From positions 34,586,001 through 34,650,000 of the forward strand of contig NC_070614.1 in the NCBI RefSeq assembly GCF_027172205.1: a DNA stretch of 64,000 bases, written 5' to 3'. A model generated the notes under the pieces. The model had not been told where the DNA came from. It worked only from the letters and a program-made list of their open reading frames with translations, and did no database searches. Shown here piece after piece: positions 51,128 to 63,868 of this stretch (its first letter is position 1; every line of letters begins with the position of its first letter). The DNA is from Podarcis raffonei. Lineage: Eukaryota; Chordata; Lepidosauria; Squamata; Lacertidae. Both the position numbers and the translations under genes were made by a program.

Positions 51128-53372
51128 ATATGTCCTTTGCTCATCAAAATGGAGTATGTGCATGTTTCTTTCTGTATATACAGTAGAATATTTGTACATA
51201 CCTATTAAGCCTTATAGGCATTTGACTCTTGTGCAATTCTCCTTGGCTGGAAAAAAATCACTTGGAATCTACAAAAGCACAGAAAAGTTCCTTCCTTAAA
51301 AACTACAATTGCAACTTTCAAATCTAGATGAAAGCTACTAATTCCTACCCAACCCACACTTTCTTCTTTTATCTACAAAAGTTAAATCACTTGGGATAAT
51401 GAATTCAGTCTACAAAATCACAAAGAAAAGTCTTTCTTAAAACTACCTTTGCATTTTTCAATTCTAGATGGAAGCAACTAATCTTTCCAGGGGTGGGGTG
51501 AGGAAAGGAATGGCAAGCAGCAGAGCTTTGCACAATAGGGATTTCAAAGAGCCCATGTTCCACTTGGGTAATACATGCCTTTTTCTGTTGGGGAACATGT
51601 TAATATCATATGGCCAAAATAATCGGGACTGGAGCTGGTGATGGATGAGGATAATCATGCTGGTTGCAAGGTTCTAGAAACCATAGTTATGAATTAGTAT
51701 TAAGTGTGATCTCTGCCCAGTGGTTTAACTCTTGATTTTTACTATCAATAATAATAATAATAATTTATTTATTTTCATTATTTATATTATTTATACTCTG
51801 GGGAACAAAGCATAATCTGAAGCCAAGGCTTACTATTGCTCATGTGGTTTGATTTTGCCTGTGAACTCAGCACAGTCTCCTAATCATTGATGGTCACTTC
51901 CTAGCCTAATGATACCGACAAAGTGGCAAAAGAATAAGGCATGAACAGCTAAGGGGAGGGGGAACAATGTCAGGAAAAACAAGCTTTGAGCTTTTTTACT
52001 GCACAATTAAGTGGGGGGTAGGTCCAGACTTGTGTTCTGCACATTTAGTATGAAAAGTCACCGAAATGAAGCACAAAGCTGTTTTGACAGGAGTGTGTTG
52101 TGGGCCTGTGGCACAGAGGCAAAAGAAAAGCCATCAATTTGACCTCATGCTGAAATCATTGGGGTCACTGCCACCTCAGCATGTTATCTGCTTGTTTCTT
52201 CCCTTTCATTGCACTTCATACAGTTTGAAAAGGATGTTTTCTTTTACTTACTGAATTCTTTATTCTTTCAGTATGTTAAACATATTATACAATGATAGCA
52301 TGTTTGTTATTTGAATTTTTATTCCCCATTTTTCTCTCTCCTACCCCCAATAATTTGGCTTCTCTTAATTAGGTTAAGTTTTCACCAGTTATTCTTCAGT
52401 CAGCCTGTATACATCCGAATTGAATTAAGATAAACCTGAACTAGAAAGGTTTTCCTTAAAAAAAAGAAAATGCCCCCAAGTGCTTTAGAGGTCCCTGTGT
52501 CAGTTTGAGATGTTTGGCAAGAACCCATTTCTGCTCAGCTGCCTCATTCCATTTCTTAATTCAGGATCTGTAAGGTGGGGGGCGAGGTTGCACACAAACT
52601 CCTAATGTCCCATGGGACTTTGATACAGCCACTCCCTTATTTTAACACCTTGCAGGCTTTCATTCATGATCTGTGGGCTGCATTTGGAGCATAAACACCT
52701 GCCTTGTTGGCTCATTAACTCAGGATTGTCTAGGCCAGTGTCCCAAGGCTGTTGAAAACTCGATAAGGGGCAATGAACTGAATCTTGGGAAGACAGGTGT
52801 TCCATGCATAGCTAGTTCCTGTATCCAGAAGACAGGCCCACTGCTTGTCCTGGATTAATTTGCACTCCATCTAACGGAGCAGTTGCATAGCTTGGGAATA
52901 CTCTTGGACATGAGTTAATCATGAGAGGGCCAAATGACCCCGGTGACTAGGAATGGCTTATACCAGCTTCACTTTATACACCATCTATGGCTGTATATGG
53001 ATTGGAATCACTTAGCTACAATACATGATGCATCATAGCAGCATCTCCCGAGTTCTTAGAAATTGCCTAATGTAAATATCAGTTTTCCATTGATGTATAA
53101 AATATCAATTTAATTAACAACCTTAGTGAATAGTTCATCTTGTATCCAGTTGATTTTAAGTATGTTGTGGAAATTCTTTCCCACGGGGGTGTTTCTATCA
53201 TCGCAAAGGGATGGGTGCACAAAACGGTCACATTGAAAACTTTGAGTTATTGTGGCATGAAAAGTAGCAAAAATATCTCAGTTTGTATGTTTAAAAAACT
53301 GGGGCAGAGCATACAAAAAGATACAGAAGCAACTTTTCTTTCTATACATTATGTTGGCAATAACATTTTTTC
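51128..53372. other. 3' flank of gene E
   Basis: Parallels the 3' flank of gene D up to the L1 insertion. It contains an ATA-rich simple repeat near 51750 and the L2/CR1 fragment. No gene is seen. Confidence 0.75.
52560..52920 (+). mobile_element. L2/CR1-type LINE fragment (after gene E)
   Basis: Same fragment as after gene A, decayed but with the complete length. Confidence 0.6.
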
Positions 53373-53643
53373 TTTTTTTAAAAAAATAATTTTTATTAAT
53401 TTTAACATATAAATTATAATACATACCACAAAACTTCACCACTTATACAATCTTTTTTGGACTTCCATCAGCACCTCTGATGATCCACCGTTTTTATCAC
53501 TTCTTATGCATTTCTTAAATTCATATTGCCTTCAATTATCCTAACTAACCATCCTCCCCTTTATTCATTTTTGCAATAGTTCCAATAATTCACCTCACAA
53601 AACTTCTTGCAAACCTACAAACGCAACTTGATCATCACAATTA

Positions 53644-55620
53644 CTTTTCTTTCTTTTTTTAAAATGATTTTTATTGAAATTTACAATCACCAGCCAACCC
53701 CCACCACCCACCACCAAAACATCACATCTTGTTACATGTATCCTACTTTGTGTTTCAAAGATCCATTAGCTTCGGTCCTTCCCTTCCACCAGTTTTCCTA
53801 TTCCATTCTATAGTTTACAGATTCTTTAATTATAAATTATACCATGACATGAGAATTATTTCAATCCTGCCAACTTTTTCATATTTGTACAATTCTCACT
53901 TATATAAACCATAAATTTACTCCATTCTTTTTGGTACTTTGTCTCATCCTGATTGCGAATTCTTTTGTGTCAATTTAGCCATCTCAGCATACTCAACCAA
54001 GTTTATCTGCCATTCTCTTATCGTCGGCATCTCCTGTTGCTTCCACTTTAGAGCTATCACAACTCTGGCTGCAGTTGTTGCATATAAATATAATCTTTGA
54101 TCTATCTTTTTAATCCCTTCTCCCACCAAACCTAGGAAAAATTCTTCCGGCTTTTTGGGAAAACTGTACTTAAACATCTTTTTAAACTCGTTGTAAATCG
54201 CATCCCAAAACTCTTTTATTTTATTGCAAGACCACCACATATGATAGAAGTCGCCATCTTTTTCCTTGCACTTCCAGCAGGTTTTACTACTTGTTCTATA
54301 CATTTTTGCCAATTTGGTGGGAGTGAGATACCAACGATAAACCATCTTCATATCATTTTCTTTTAAGGCAGAACAAGCAGTGAATTTTATGCTCTCATTC
54401 CAGAGTTTGGCCCATACATCATATTCTATGTTATGTCCTAAATCAATAGCACATTTTATCATAGCCTGTTTTATAAATTCATCTTTTGTGTTCCATTCTA
54501 GTAAGAGATTGTACATTTTTGATAATAGCTTGGATTTGCTCTCTAAAATATCTATTTGAAATTTCAATTTTTTTGTCCTCAAATCCTATTTTTTTATCCT
54601 CTTTAAAGACATCATTGACTTGATGGTATTGCAACCATCCTGTCAATTTTTCAGCGATACACTCATAGGGCTTTAATTTTCAACCTTTTTCGGCCTTCAT
54701 CAAAATTTCCTCATATGTGGCCCCTCTCCCTAGTATGTTCAGTTTTTTAACTGTTAATATATCAATTGTTGACAGCCACCAAGGTGTTTTCCTTTCCAAC
54801 AAATTCTTGTTTCTTTCCCTGACTTCAAATAAAGCACCTCTTATCACATGCTTTGTAAACCCCTTATGCACTTTTGCCTTACCACACCAAAGATAAGAGT
54901 GCCATCCAAATCTATTGTTGAACCCCTCCAAATCTAACAAGTCCAGGTTCTCCTGAAATATCCAATCCTTTGTCCAACATAAACATGCCGCTTCATAATA
55001 GAGTTTCAGATCAGGTACTGCAAACCCCCCCTCTTTCCTTCTTATCTGTCAATATTTTATATTTAATTCTTGGTCTTTTCCCTTGCCATATAAAACGCGA
55101 GAAGGTTTTTTGCCACTCTTTGAATTGTCTTAAACCTCTTATTATCGGTATTGTCTGGAACAAAAACAACATTTTCAGTAGTAGATTCATTTTAATCGCA
55201 GACATTCTTCCCGTCATTGATAGCTTTAATCTGTCCCATATTTCTAATTCTCTTTTAATCTCCTTCTAAACTGGTTGATAATTGTCATTAAAAAGATTTA
55301 TATTCTTTGCCGTCATCCAAATTCCCAGATACTTGACTTTTTTGACCACCTTGATTTCACTTTCTTGTTCCAACCTTTCTATCTCACTTTTTCCTAAATT
55401 TTTACCTAGCATTTTCGTCTTTGTCATATTCAGTTTAAACCCAGCCAATTGCCCAAATTTTCCCATTTCTTCCAGTGCTATTTTAACACTTTCTTGAGGT
55501 TCTTCAAGGGTTAATACGAAATCATCCACGTAGGCCTTAAGTTTGAACTCCTTGGCACCTATTTTGACCCCTTTTATCTCTCTTTTTCCTCTCAGGCAAT
55601 TTAATAATACTTCTATATTG
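53644..55620 (-). mobile_element. Inner L1 LINE, 5'-truncated
   Basis: A second L1 inside the first, flanked by the duplication TGATCATCACAATTA (53629-53643 and 55621-55635). It reads from the RT palm (AYVDDFVLTLEEP, near 55530) through RFIWQGKRPRIKYK to the Cys motif [17 protein letters not shown] and [14 protein letters not shown]. It carries a few frameshifts and is dead. Confidence 0.9.
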
Positions 55621-56658
55621 TGATCATCACAATTAATTTTCAAATAGTCTATAAATTTAGACCAGTCTTCTGTGAATCTCTTGTCCCGCAGATTTCGAAT
55701 CCTTCATGTTAGTTTGTCTAGTTCTGCATAGTCCATTAATTTCATCCTCCATTCTTCTTTCGTCGGTAATTCTTCTTGCTTCCATTTTTGTGCCAATAAT
55801 ATTCTTGCTGCCGTCGTTGCATATAAAAACAGCTTACAGTCTTTTCTATTTATGTTGCTTCCTACAATGCCCAGTAAAAATGCTTCTGGTTTCTTTATAA
55901 ATGTGTATTTCAACATTTTTTTCATCTCATTTTATATCATTTCCCAGAAGCTTTTCACCTTTTTACATTCCCACCACATGTGATAAAATGTTCCTTCTTT
56001 TTCTTTACATTTCCAACATTTATACATTTATACCTTTATACATCTTAGCTAATTTAACGGGTGTAATATACCATCTATACATCATTTTCATCACATTTTC
56101 TTTTAAGGCATTGCATGCAGTAAACTTTAAACCTTCTTTCCATAGTTTTCCCCAATCACTCAGCTGTATATTATACCCAAAATCTTTAGCCCAATGAATC
56201 ATAACCGACTTTACCTTCTCATCCTTCAAATGCCATTCAAACAGCAATTTATACATTTTAGACAAAATTTTACAATTATTACTTAGTATCTCTACTTTAA
56301 ACTTTGATTTATTTTCATCAAATCCTTTTTCTTTAAAATCCTGCTTAAACATTTCATTGACCTGACGGTAATGCAGCCAATCATTCACATATTCTTTAAT
56401 TTACTCATATGGTTTCATCTTCCATTTACTTCCTTCTTTTTGTATTAATTTCCCATAAGTTATCCATTTCCCACACATATTGATCTTTTTAACATTCATT
56501 GCTTCTAATGGAGATAACCAATGCTGTGTTTTACGTTCCAATAGGTTTTTATACCTATCCCATATTTCTATTAAAGATCTTCGAAATATGTGGTTTCAAA
56601 TTCCTTAATGGACTTTAGTTTTATTATACCATAAATATGCGTGCCAACCAAATCTATT

Positions 56659-57067
56659 TGTGATGGGATGATGAGCTGCTTGTGCGTGAAATTCCTAGTC
56701 CCTCAGAGTTTGGTTAAGTCCACAAACCTCTGTCTGTAACGGAGCTCCTTAAGCATGGCTCCGTCAGTCGCTGGTAGAATCCGACAGTGGGCGTTTACGG
56801 AATTTCTTCCAGCATAAAAGCTCCTTAACGGAAACGCGCCTTCTGGACTCTCGGCGCGACAGTTTCCGGCGAGGAGTGGGTGTCCCTATAGGAGGTCCTG
56901 AAACCTCCCCACTGTTTTCACTGGAAGTGTCTCTGAGCCATCCCTCCGACTCACTTTCCCTTGGAGCTCCTTCTCTCCCCCTGCTGGTTCCCTCCTCAGC
57001 TGATAAGTCTCTCCCAACCTCTGTGAGCCCTTTCACCTCCTGTTCTTCCGATGGCAGTTCCCTGACA
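56659..57067. mobile_element. Solo LTR inside the outer L1
   Basis: A 409-bp fossil LTR starting TGTGATGG and ending CCTGACA, with a perfect 5-bp duplication CTATT (56654-56658 and 57068-57072). The L1 coding sequence resumes directly after it. Family not assigned. Confidence 0.8.
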
Positions 57068-57459
57068 CTATTGTTATAACCTTCCATATCTAACAGATCT
57101 GTATTTTCTAATAACACCCATTCCTTTAACCAACAGAGGCAAGATGCTTCATAATACAATTTCAGATCTGGCAGAGCGAAGCCTCCTCTTTCTTTAACAT
57201 CTGTTAACAACTTATACTGTGTTCTCGGCTTCTTTCCCTGCCAGATATATCTTGAAATTGTTTTTTGCCATTCTTTAAAAATTGTTGCCCCTTTAATTAT
57301 TGGAATTGTCTGAAACAAAATAACATATTTGGTAGCATATTCATTTTAATAGCTGAAATCCTTCCCCAAAATGTCAATTTCATCCTTCCCCATATTTCTC
57401 AGTCTCTTCTAATACCATTCCACACCGGTGTATAATTATTTTGGAATAGATCAATATTT

Positions 57460-57957
57460 GGATTTGGATTTGATATCCCGCTTTATCACTACCCGAAGGG
57501 GTCTCAAAGCAGCTAACATTCTCCTTTCCCTTCCTCCCCCACAACAAACACTCTGTGAGGTGAGTGGGGCTGAGAGACTTCAAAGAAGTGTAACTGGCCC
57601 AAGGTCACCCAGCAGCTGCATGTGGAGGAGCGGGGACGTGAACCCGGTTCCCCAGACGCGAACCTGGATCCCCAGATTACAAGACTACCAACTCTTAACC
57701 ACTACACCACACTGGCTCTCAAGGATTTGATATCCCGCCTTCTACTCCCTTTAAGGAGTCTCAAAGTGGTTAACATTCTCCTTTCCCTTCCTCCCCCACA
57801 ACAAACACTCTGTGAGGTGAGTGGGGCTGAGAGACTTCAAAGAAGTGTGACTGGCCCAAGGTCACCCAGCAGCTGCATGTGGAGGAGCGGGGACACGAAC
57901 CCGGTTCCCCAGATTACGAGACTACCGCTCTTAACCACTACACGACACTGGCTCTCA
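57460..57957 (-). repeat. Two tandem copies of a tRNA-like SINE
   Basis: Units at about 57460-57719 and 57721-57957 share CTGTGAGGTGAGTGGGGCTG, CCAAGGTCACCCAGCAGCTG and, on the minus strand, GTGTAGTGGTTAAGAG (A-box-like) and an ACCGGGTTC B-box-like motif. This is a common MIR-like squamate SINE, doubled head to tail. Confidence 0.75.
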
Positions 57958-58328
57958 TTTTTTTGAAGTTAAACAAATTTCCAAATATTTAACTCTTTTA
58001 ACTACTTCTACACCAGTTTGTTGCTGCAACACTTCCACCAGGTCCTGTTTCATATTTTTAACTATCATTTTAGTTTTCTTTTTATTCAATTTAAAACCTG
58101 CCACTTGCCCAAACTGTTCTATCTCCTCTAATACTTCTTTCACACTTATAGTTGGCTCTTCCATTGTTAGTACCACGTCATCGGCAGGCAATAACATTTT
58201 TTCAGGAAGATCAACCCTTTCAAGAAAAAAGTTGCTTTTTGCTCTACTTATGGTACACAATTCTCTCCAGTGTCAGTCACTCAATCTTCTTATTACAGTC
58301 AATTATAAGTATTCAGTATTTCCTTCAC

Positions 58329-59157
58329 ATCGGCTGGATGAAGACCAGGACCATCAGCTGGGTGAGGACTGCAGGGCCTGCTCCCTTCCAGGGCCTTTTC
58401 CAACTGGCCCAAGGGGCGTAGCCCAGGCCCTCTCTCCCAGCTATAAAGGGATTCCTGCTGCGGTGAGGCCTTGGACCATCGGCTGTGGGGAAGACTGCAG
58501 GGCCTGCCCCCTTCCAAGGCCTTTTCCAACTGGCCCAGGGGGCGTGGCCCAGGCCCTTATTTGGAACAAACTTTTGGGGAAGTGTCGGAAGTGTTCTGCC
58601 ATTGCTTCCCTGTTCCAGGTGGTTAATGTGCTTTAAAATGTCCTCAAGCAGTCGGTGGCAATTTAAATTTTTATTTCTTTTTTTCCTTTTTCCTTTGTTG
58701 GGGGTGGGTGGGTGGGATGGATATTTGGTTGGGGATTAATTTTAGTATAATTGTTCTGTTCCTTTGTTGTTGTTGTTGTTTTATTGGTTCTGTATAGTTT
58801 GTGTTTTGTTTTTAAGGGGCGGGATCAGGGCTGCCTGGGAGTGAGGCCCTAGCCAACACGATGGCTGGGACAAGTTCCACAGGGGGGGAAGCACTGGGAC
58901 ATCCGATCTCGGTGATCATGGGCAGGAGGTGGAGTTACGCTAAGACCAGACCAGGTCATTACCGAGGAGGCAGGTTTAGTCGTTGTTTGAAGACTATCCC
59001 TGCCTCCAGGTCTGGCCTTGACCGGATGGATACTGGAATCAACAGGAGAAACCCACATGACCTGAAGGTGTTGCTGTGTAATGCCAGGTCAATGATGAAT
59101 AAAACCACTGCCATCCACGACCTGATTGTGGATGGAGGATTTGACCTGGCATGTGTG
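58329..59157 (+). mobile_element. 5' part of an L2/CR1-type LINE, cut by the copia element
   Basis: After a GC-rich leader with two repeats (about 58348-58433 and 58469-58557), an open frame from 58861 reads LKVLLCNARSMMNKTTAIHD and FDLACVC, the start of the endonuclease domain of this LINE clade. The copia LTR begins at 59158 and the rest of the LINE lies beyond the window. Confidence 0.75.
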
Positions 59158-59526
59158 TGTTGGGATACTGCCAGGGAGATAAAGTCCATCTGAGCCCCCA
59201 AGCTCGGTGCCGGACGATCCATCAACCTCCCGTAGTCAGGCAATATCAGCAATTCAGCGACACTAAGCCTCAGGCTTAGTGCACACTCTAACAGCAGAAT
59301 TCACACAGCAAAAAGTTGCACAAGCATGAGAGCAGAACATGCATATTTACAGTTTATTAGGCGTTGGTCAGAACAAAGAAAACATGACCGTCTGCTCCGA
59401 CTGCTCAGGCAAAACAGCAGAAAACGAAAGGAACACACAACATAAACATCCTGTGAGACAGGAAACGCGCAGGCTGTTATACAAACATCCTGCTCCCTTT
59501 TAAGGTGGAACGGAAATATCCTAACA
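59158..59526 (-). repeat. Left (3') LTR of the copia element
   Basis: Starts TGTTGGGATACT and ends CCTAACA on the + strand. A polypyrimidine run (TCCTCCCCCTTTCC, the polypurine tract of the minus strand) follows at 59527. Confidence 0.88.
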
Positions 59527-61391
59527 TCCTCCCCCTTTCCGTGTAACCTGTAGTACCTGTGGTTCAACCCAATTGCAACCTTTGTGCGTAAACCTTCAGT
59601 TGTTCTCTGTTAACAACCTTAGACAACAGATCAGCAGGAATTTCATTTCCTGGCATGTAGGACACCTGAATGAGTCCTTTCTGAATACACTCTCTTGCAC
59701 GATGTAGCTTAATCTGCAAGTACTTGGTCCTTTGCTTGCAACTCTCCGAGTTCAGCAAAGCCAAACAAGATCTATTGTCTTGATACACTTGTATAGGACA
59801 TTTCACAGAAACCCCAATGTCCTTAAACAGTTGCATCAACCATTCACAATCCATGAGTGAAAATGACAGAGCATTGAGTTCTGCTTCACAGGAACTTAGG
59901 CTAACTGTTGTCTGCTTTTTGCACAACCAGTCAAACAGGCAGTGGTTGTACATGTAGCATACTCCAGAAGTGCTTGTACCATCCGTGGTGTCACTTCCAA
60001 AACTTGCATCTGCAAAGATTTCAAGACCTCCAGTCTTCTGACTGGTGAACCTCAGTCTGTAGTGCATAGTCCCTTTCAAATACTATGCGCTTCAGAGCTT
60101 TCCAATCCTGAACAGTAGGATTGTTTGCATGTCTGCTAAGCAGGTTAGTGCTTACAGCAATGTCAGGTCTTGAACATCTAGCAATGAAATTCAGCTTGCC
60201 TAGAATGCATCTGTACAGCGTTGTGTCAGAAAACGCTTCAGCAGTACTGTCTACCTGGTAACCTGTCACCATCGGTGTGTCTGCTGGGTTTGCATCAACC
60301 AAATTCAACCTGGTTAATACATCAGTAATTTTCTGTGTTTGGTGTACCAGAAAATTACCTGCTTGGTCCCTCTCCACCTGCAGAGAAAGATAGTTGGATA
60401 CCTCACCAAGATCCTTCATGTCAAAGTGCTCCTTCAGCTGAGCTAGGGTGCTTTGGTAAAAAGCCTGATTCTTCCAAAACATCAGAAGATCATCAACAAA
60501 ACATAAACAATACAGTTTGTTTTGCCCCTCCTCCTTGACAAACACACACGGATCAGCTTTGCCCTGGTGAAAACCTAGAGAAAGCAACGTTTCAGTGAGT
60601 TTTGTATTCCAACACCTGGCACTCTGCTTGAGACCATATAAGGATTTCTGCAGTTTACAGACCATTCCCTTCTGTATCTGCATTCCATCAGGTGGAAGCA
60701 TGTACAGCTGCTCGTTCAAAATCCCGTACAAAAAAGCTGTATTAATGTCATGATGGGAAACATGCAGTTTCTCCTCCGCAGCGATCTTGAGCATCAGCCG
60801 AATGCTCTCATATTTGACCATGGGTGAGTAGGTCTCGTGGTAATCCTGCCCTGGTACCTGTGAAAAACCTCTGGCAACCAATCTGGCTTTGTGTCTGACA
60901 ACCTTGCCATTCTGGTCTGTCTTGGCCTTGAAGACCCATTTGCTGCCAACCAGTCTCATCCCTGGGACTACTGGTACCAGCTCCCAAGTTTGGTTCCTGT
61001 TCAAGGAATCAACTTCAGCCTTCATGGCATTAAGCCAAGGCTCAGCATCTTTAGAGGTTAACTCCTGGACCTCTTTGAAGCTTGAAGGTTCCCACACCTT
61101 CTCTGAGCTACTAAGAACAGAGGTTGCCGTCTTAGCAAACTCATCAGCAAATCTCTTTGGAGGTTTGCCTTTGGTCGCCCTTTCAGACCTGCGAACCAGA
61201 CGCAAGTCTTCTGGACTCATCTCCTCCTTCTTAGGAGAAAAGTGACCAATGGTGAACAGTGGTTCTTCCAGTTCATTGTCAGACTCATCAGATGGTCTGA
61301 CTGAGGCCTTTGCGCTCTTGTAGTCTGCTGTGTCATCACTGTCACTGACAGCAGCAGCAGCGCCGCCCACTGAACTGGAATCCGAACTCTG

Positions 61392-61392
<1 letters not shown>

Positions 61393-61425
<33 letters not shown>
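61393..61425. repeat. (ATC)n microsatellite inside the copia element
   Basis: Encodes a run of aspartates on the minus strand, between the integrase and reverse-transcriptase regions. Confidence 0.95.
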
Positions 61426-61426
<1 letters not shown>

Positions 61427-62789
61427 CAGTTTCCTCAGCTTTCTCAGCATGATCTGCTTTCTTCACATCACCTTCATCCTCCTCTGGGTAACTCTGGAAA
61501 ATTCCCACATTTCCCCCCCACTTAGGATTGTACTCAACACTCCTTGTGAACTTTATGGATTTAGAGTTAGTCATCCATACCCTGTATGCACCTTTTTCGT
61601 ACCCCATGAACAAACCATGTGCCCCACGCTTCCCAAGCTTGTTGCTTTGTGGGGTGTGTACCCACATGTCAGAACCAAAGATTCTCATGTGCTTGACATT
61701 AGGTTTCTTATCAAACATTTTCTCATAGGGAGTGCAGCCAATAGGTGATGACAGTCTCCTGTTAAAAGTGTAAACAAAATTCGAGAGAGCCTCCCCCCAA
61801 AACTTCTCAGGGAGATTGGCATCATGCAACAAGGTTTTTATCCCTTGCAGCAACGTTTGATTTGCTCTCTCCGCAAGCCCATTCATCCATGGCGATCTAG
61901 GCGTTGACAAATCATGCTGGATTCCCTTCTCAGTCAGGAAAGCTTCAAACTGCTGAGAAGTGAACTCCCCGCCTCGATCAGTAAACAGACAACCAATACG
62001 TTTACTGTGAGCATTCTCCAACCAAGCACAGAATGCCTTGAACTTAGGAAATGCTTGCGATTTTTGCTCGAGCATAAACACATGAATGTACCTGGAAAAA
62101 GAATCAATTAGAACCATGAAGTACCTTGCTCCTCCCAAAGAGGGCGCTAAAGGACCTACCAGGTCTGCGTGAACTAGCTGGTAGGGTTTGGAAGCCTGCC
62201 TGCTAGACTCCTTGCCTTTTGGAGCAACCTTCACCTTGTTCTCTGCACAAGAGACACATTTCATGTGAAACTTACAGGGTTTGATGTCCAAACCTTCAAC
62301 CAACTCAGGCATCTTGGCTAGCGCTTGCCAAGAGAGGTGACAAAATCTTCTATGTGCATCGTGAATGCATCCTGCATGAAGAACCTTGTTAGTTTGTGCA
62401 ACACAACAAGTATCAGCATTAGATATAACAGCATTGTCATCATAAGTTAGACAGAACAAACCATCCATCAACTTTGCATGCAAAATGTCCTCTTTGCCTT
62501 TTCTGATGACACAGACAGTCCTCTTGAAGGAAACCTCAAAACCACGCCCAGTCAGCTGTGGTACACTAATCAAATTGTCCGCAGCTCCTGGAACAAAAAG
62601 TACATCGCTGATGGTAGTATGCAGACTTGCAAGTTTCACAGTCCCAACTCCTGCAGCTTGCAAAGTCCTTCCATCAGCAAGGTGGACCTCTCCATCTTGA
62701 GGTGTGAAGGAGATAAACAGATGGCGGTCTTTGGTGAGATGGCGCGTCGCCCCAGAGTCCACAACAAACCTGGCCTTGGCCTTGTTTCC

Positions 62790-63066
62790 CACCGGCGTGG
62801 GCTTTTGCAGCTTGCCTTTAGCCTTTGGTGAAGCTGTGCCAGCAAACATAGCCTTGTTTTCCACTGGCGAGGGCTTTTGCAACTTGCCCCCCTGCTCCTG
62901 GCCATCAGACGTGCCTTTAGCCTTTGGTAGAGCTGTGCCAGCAAACATAGCCTTGTTTTCCACTGGCGTGGGCTTTTGCAACTTGCCCCCCCGCTCCTGG
63001 CCATCAGACGTGCCTTTAGCCTTTGGTGGAGCTGTGCCAGCAAACATAGCCTTGTTTTCCACAGGC
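62790..63066 (-). repeat. Tandem repeats in the copia gag-protease linker
   Basis: About three copies of a roughly 100-nt unit, each encoding a version of PVENKAMFAGTAPPKAKG and a GKLQKP end, lie directly before the protease motif. No CCHC zinc knuckle is evident to me in this region. Confidence 0.85.
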
Positions 63067-63868
63067 GTTCCACTCCCCTTCTGCTTCGGGCCATCTGCAG
63101 GCTTCTTGCTCTGTTTACATCTGGCCTTCCGGCCTCTGCATAGGCTCTGACCTTGGTTCTCACGAGAAACAGAGCTCTCAGCTGCCGACTCCTTGGCTCC
63201 CCCTGGAGGCTGGAATGCTGCCTGGGATGACGTGGCAGTCTTCTCCCCCTGCAGCTTGCAACCGGTGCCCTCAGCATCCCTGCATTCACTAGCATTCTGG
63301 GAAACAGCCAGGACCTCCGATGCATTCAAACCCTGGGCTGGGGTGATTGGCAGGTGGGCCTTTTTCAAAGCATCCCACATGTCACGTGCCGTGAGATTTC
63401 CAGCAAGCGTCTTTATTTCCTCCAGAGAGACGGATAAGACTAATATATCAATGGCCTTCAAATTCTGGCCCTGCCATTTCTCTGTCCGAGGATCTGGAGT
63501 GGCTTCAGAGACAGTATGCCAGACTCCAAACTGACGCAGCAAACTCTCACACCATTTTGCCCAGGTCTGATAATTGTGCCAATTTAACTTTGGGCACTCA
63601 GTGGCCTCCGAAGCTTGGAAAAAATCCATTCCAGCTTTTTGCTTTAGCCGTGAGCCTTTATGCCTTCTAAAACGTCTTATCTCGGCAGCCCATAAATCAC
63701 GATGCCTCTGGCTCGGCTCCCAGGCCAATTAGGCTTTGCCGGACATCAAAGGCCTTTTCCGCGGCATCCAGAAAAGCCTCTGCTTTCACTTTCCCAGCAC
63801 ATACCTTTCAGCAGTCTGTCGCTGTCTTACTCTCCTGCAAGTGCCGTGAATTTGGGCCCATAACCTGT

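Larger units (their letters stand above)
53373..58186 (-). mobile_element. Outer L1 LINE, 5'-truncated, carrying nested insertions
   Basis: Inserted on the minus strand into the array's 3' flank with a 17-bp duplication GGCAATAACATTTTTTC (53356-53372 and 58187-58203). Its tail starts at 53373. The ORF2 C-terminus is at about 55636-56388 (YATTAARILLAQKW), the middle at 57079-57318 (RYIWQGKKPR) and the RT palm (ADDVVLTMEEP) at its 5' end. It is interrupted by an L1 (53644-55620), a solo LTR (56659-57067) and a SINE pair (57460-57957), and has stops of its own. Confidence 0.88.

Noticed and set aside
62478-63534. Plus-strand frames over the copia gag region
   Set aside because: They are antisense shadows; repeats and codon pattern follow the minus-strand frame.
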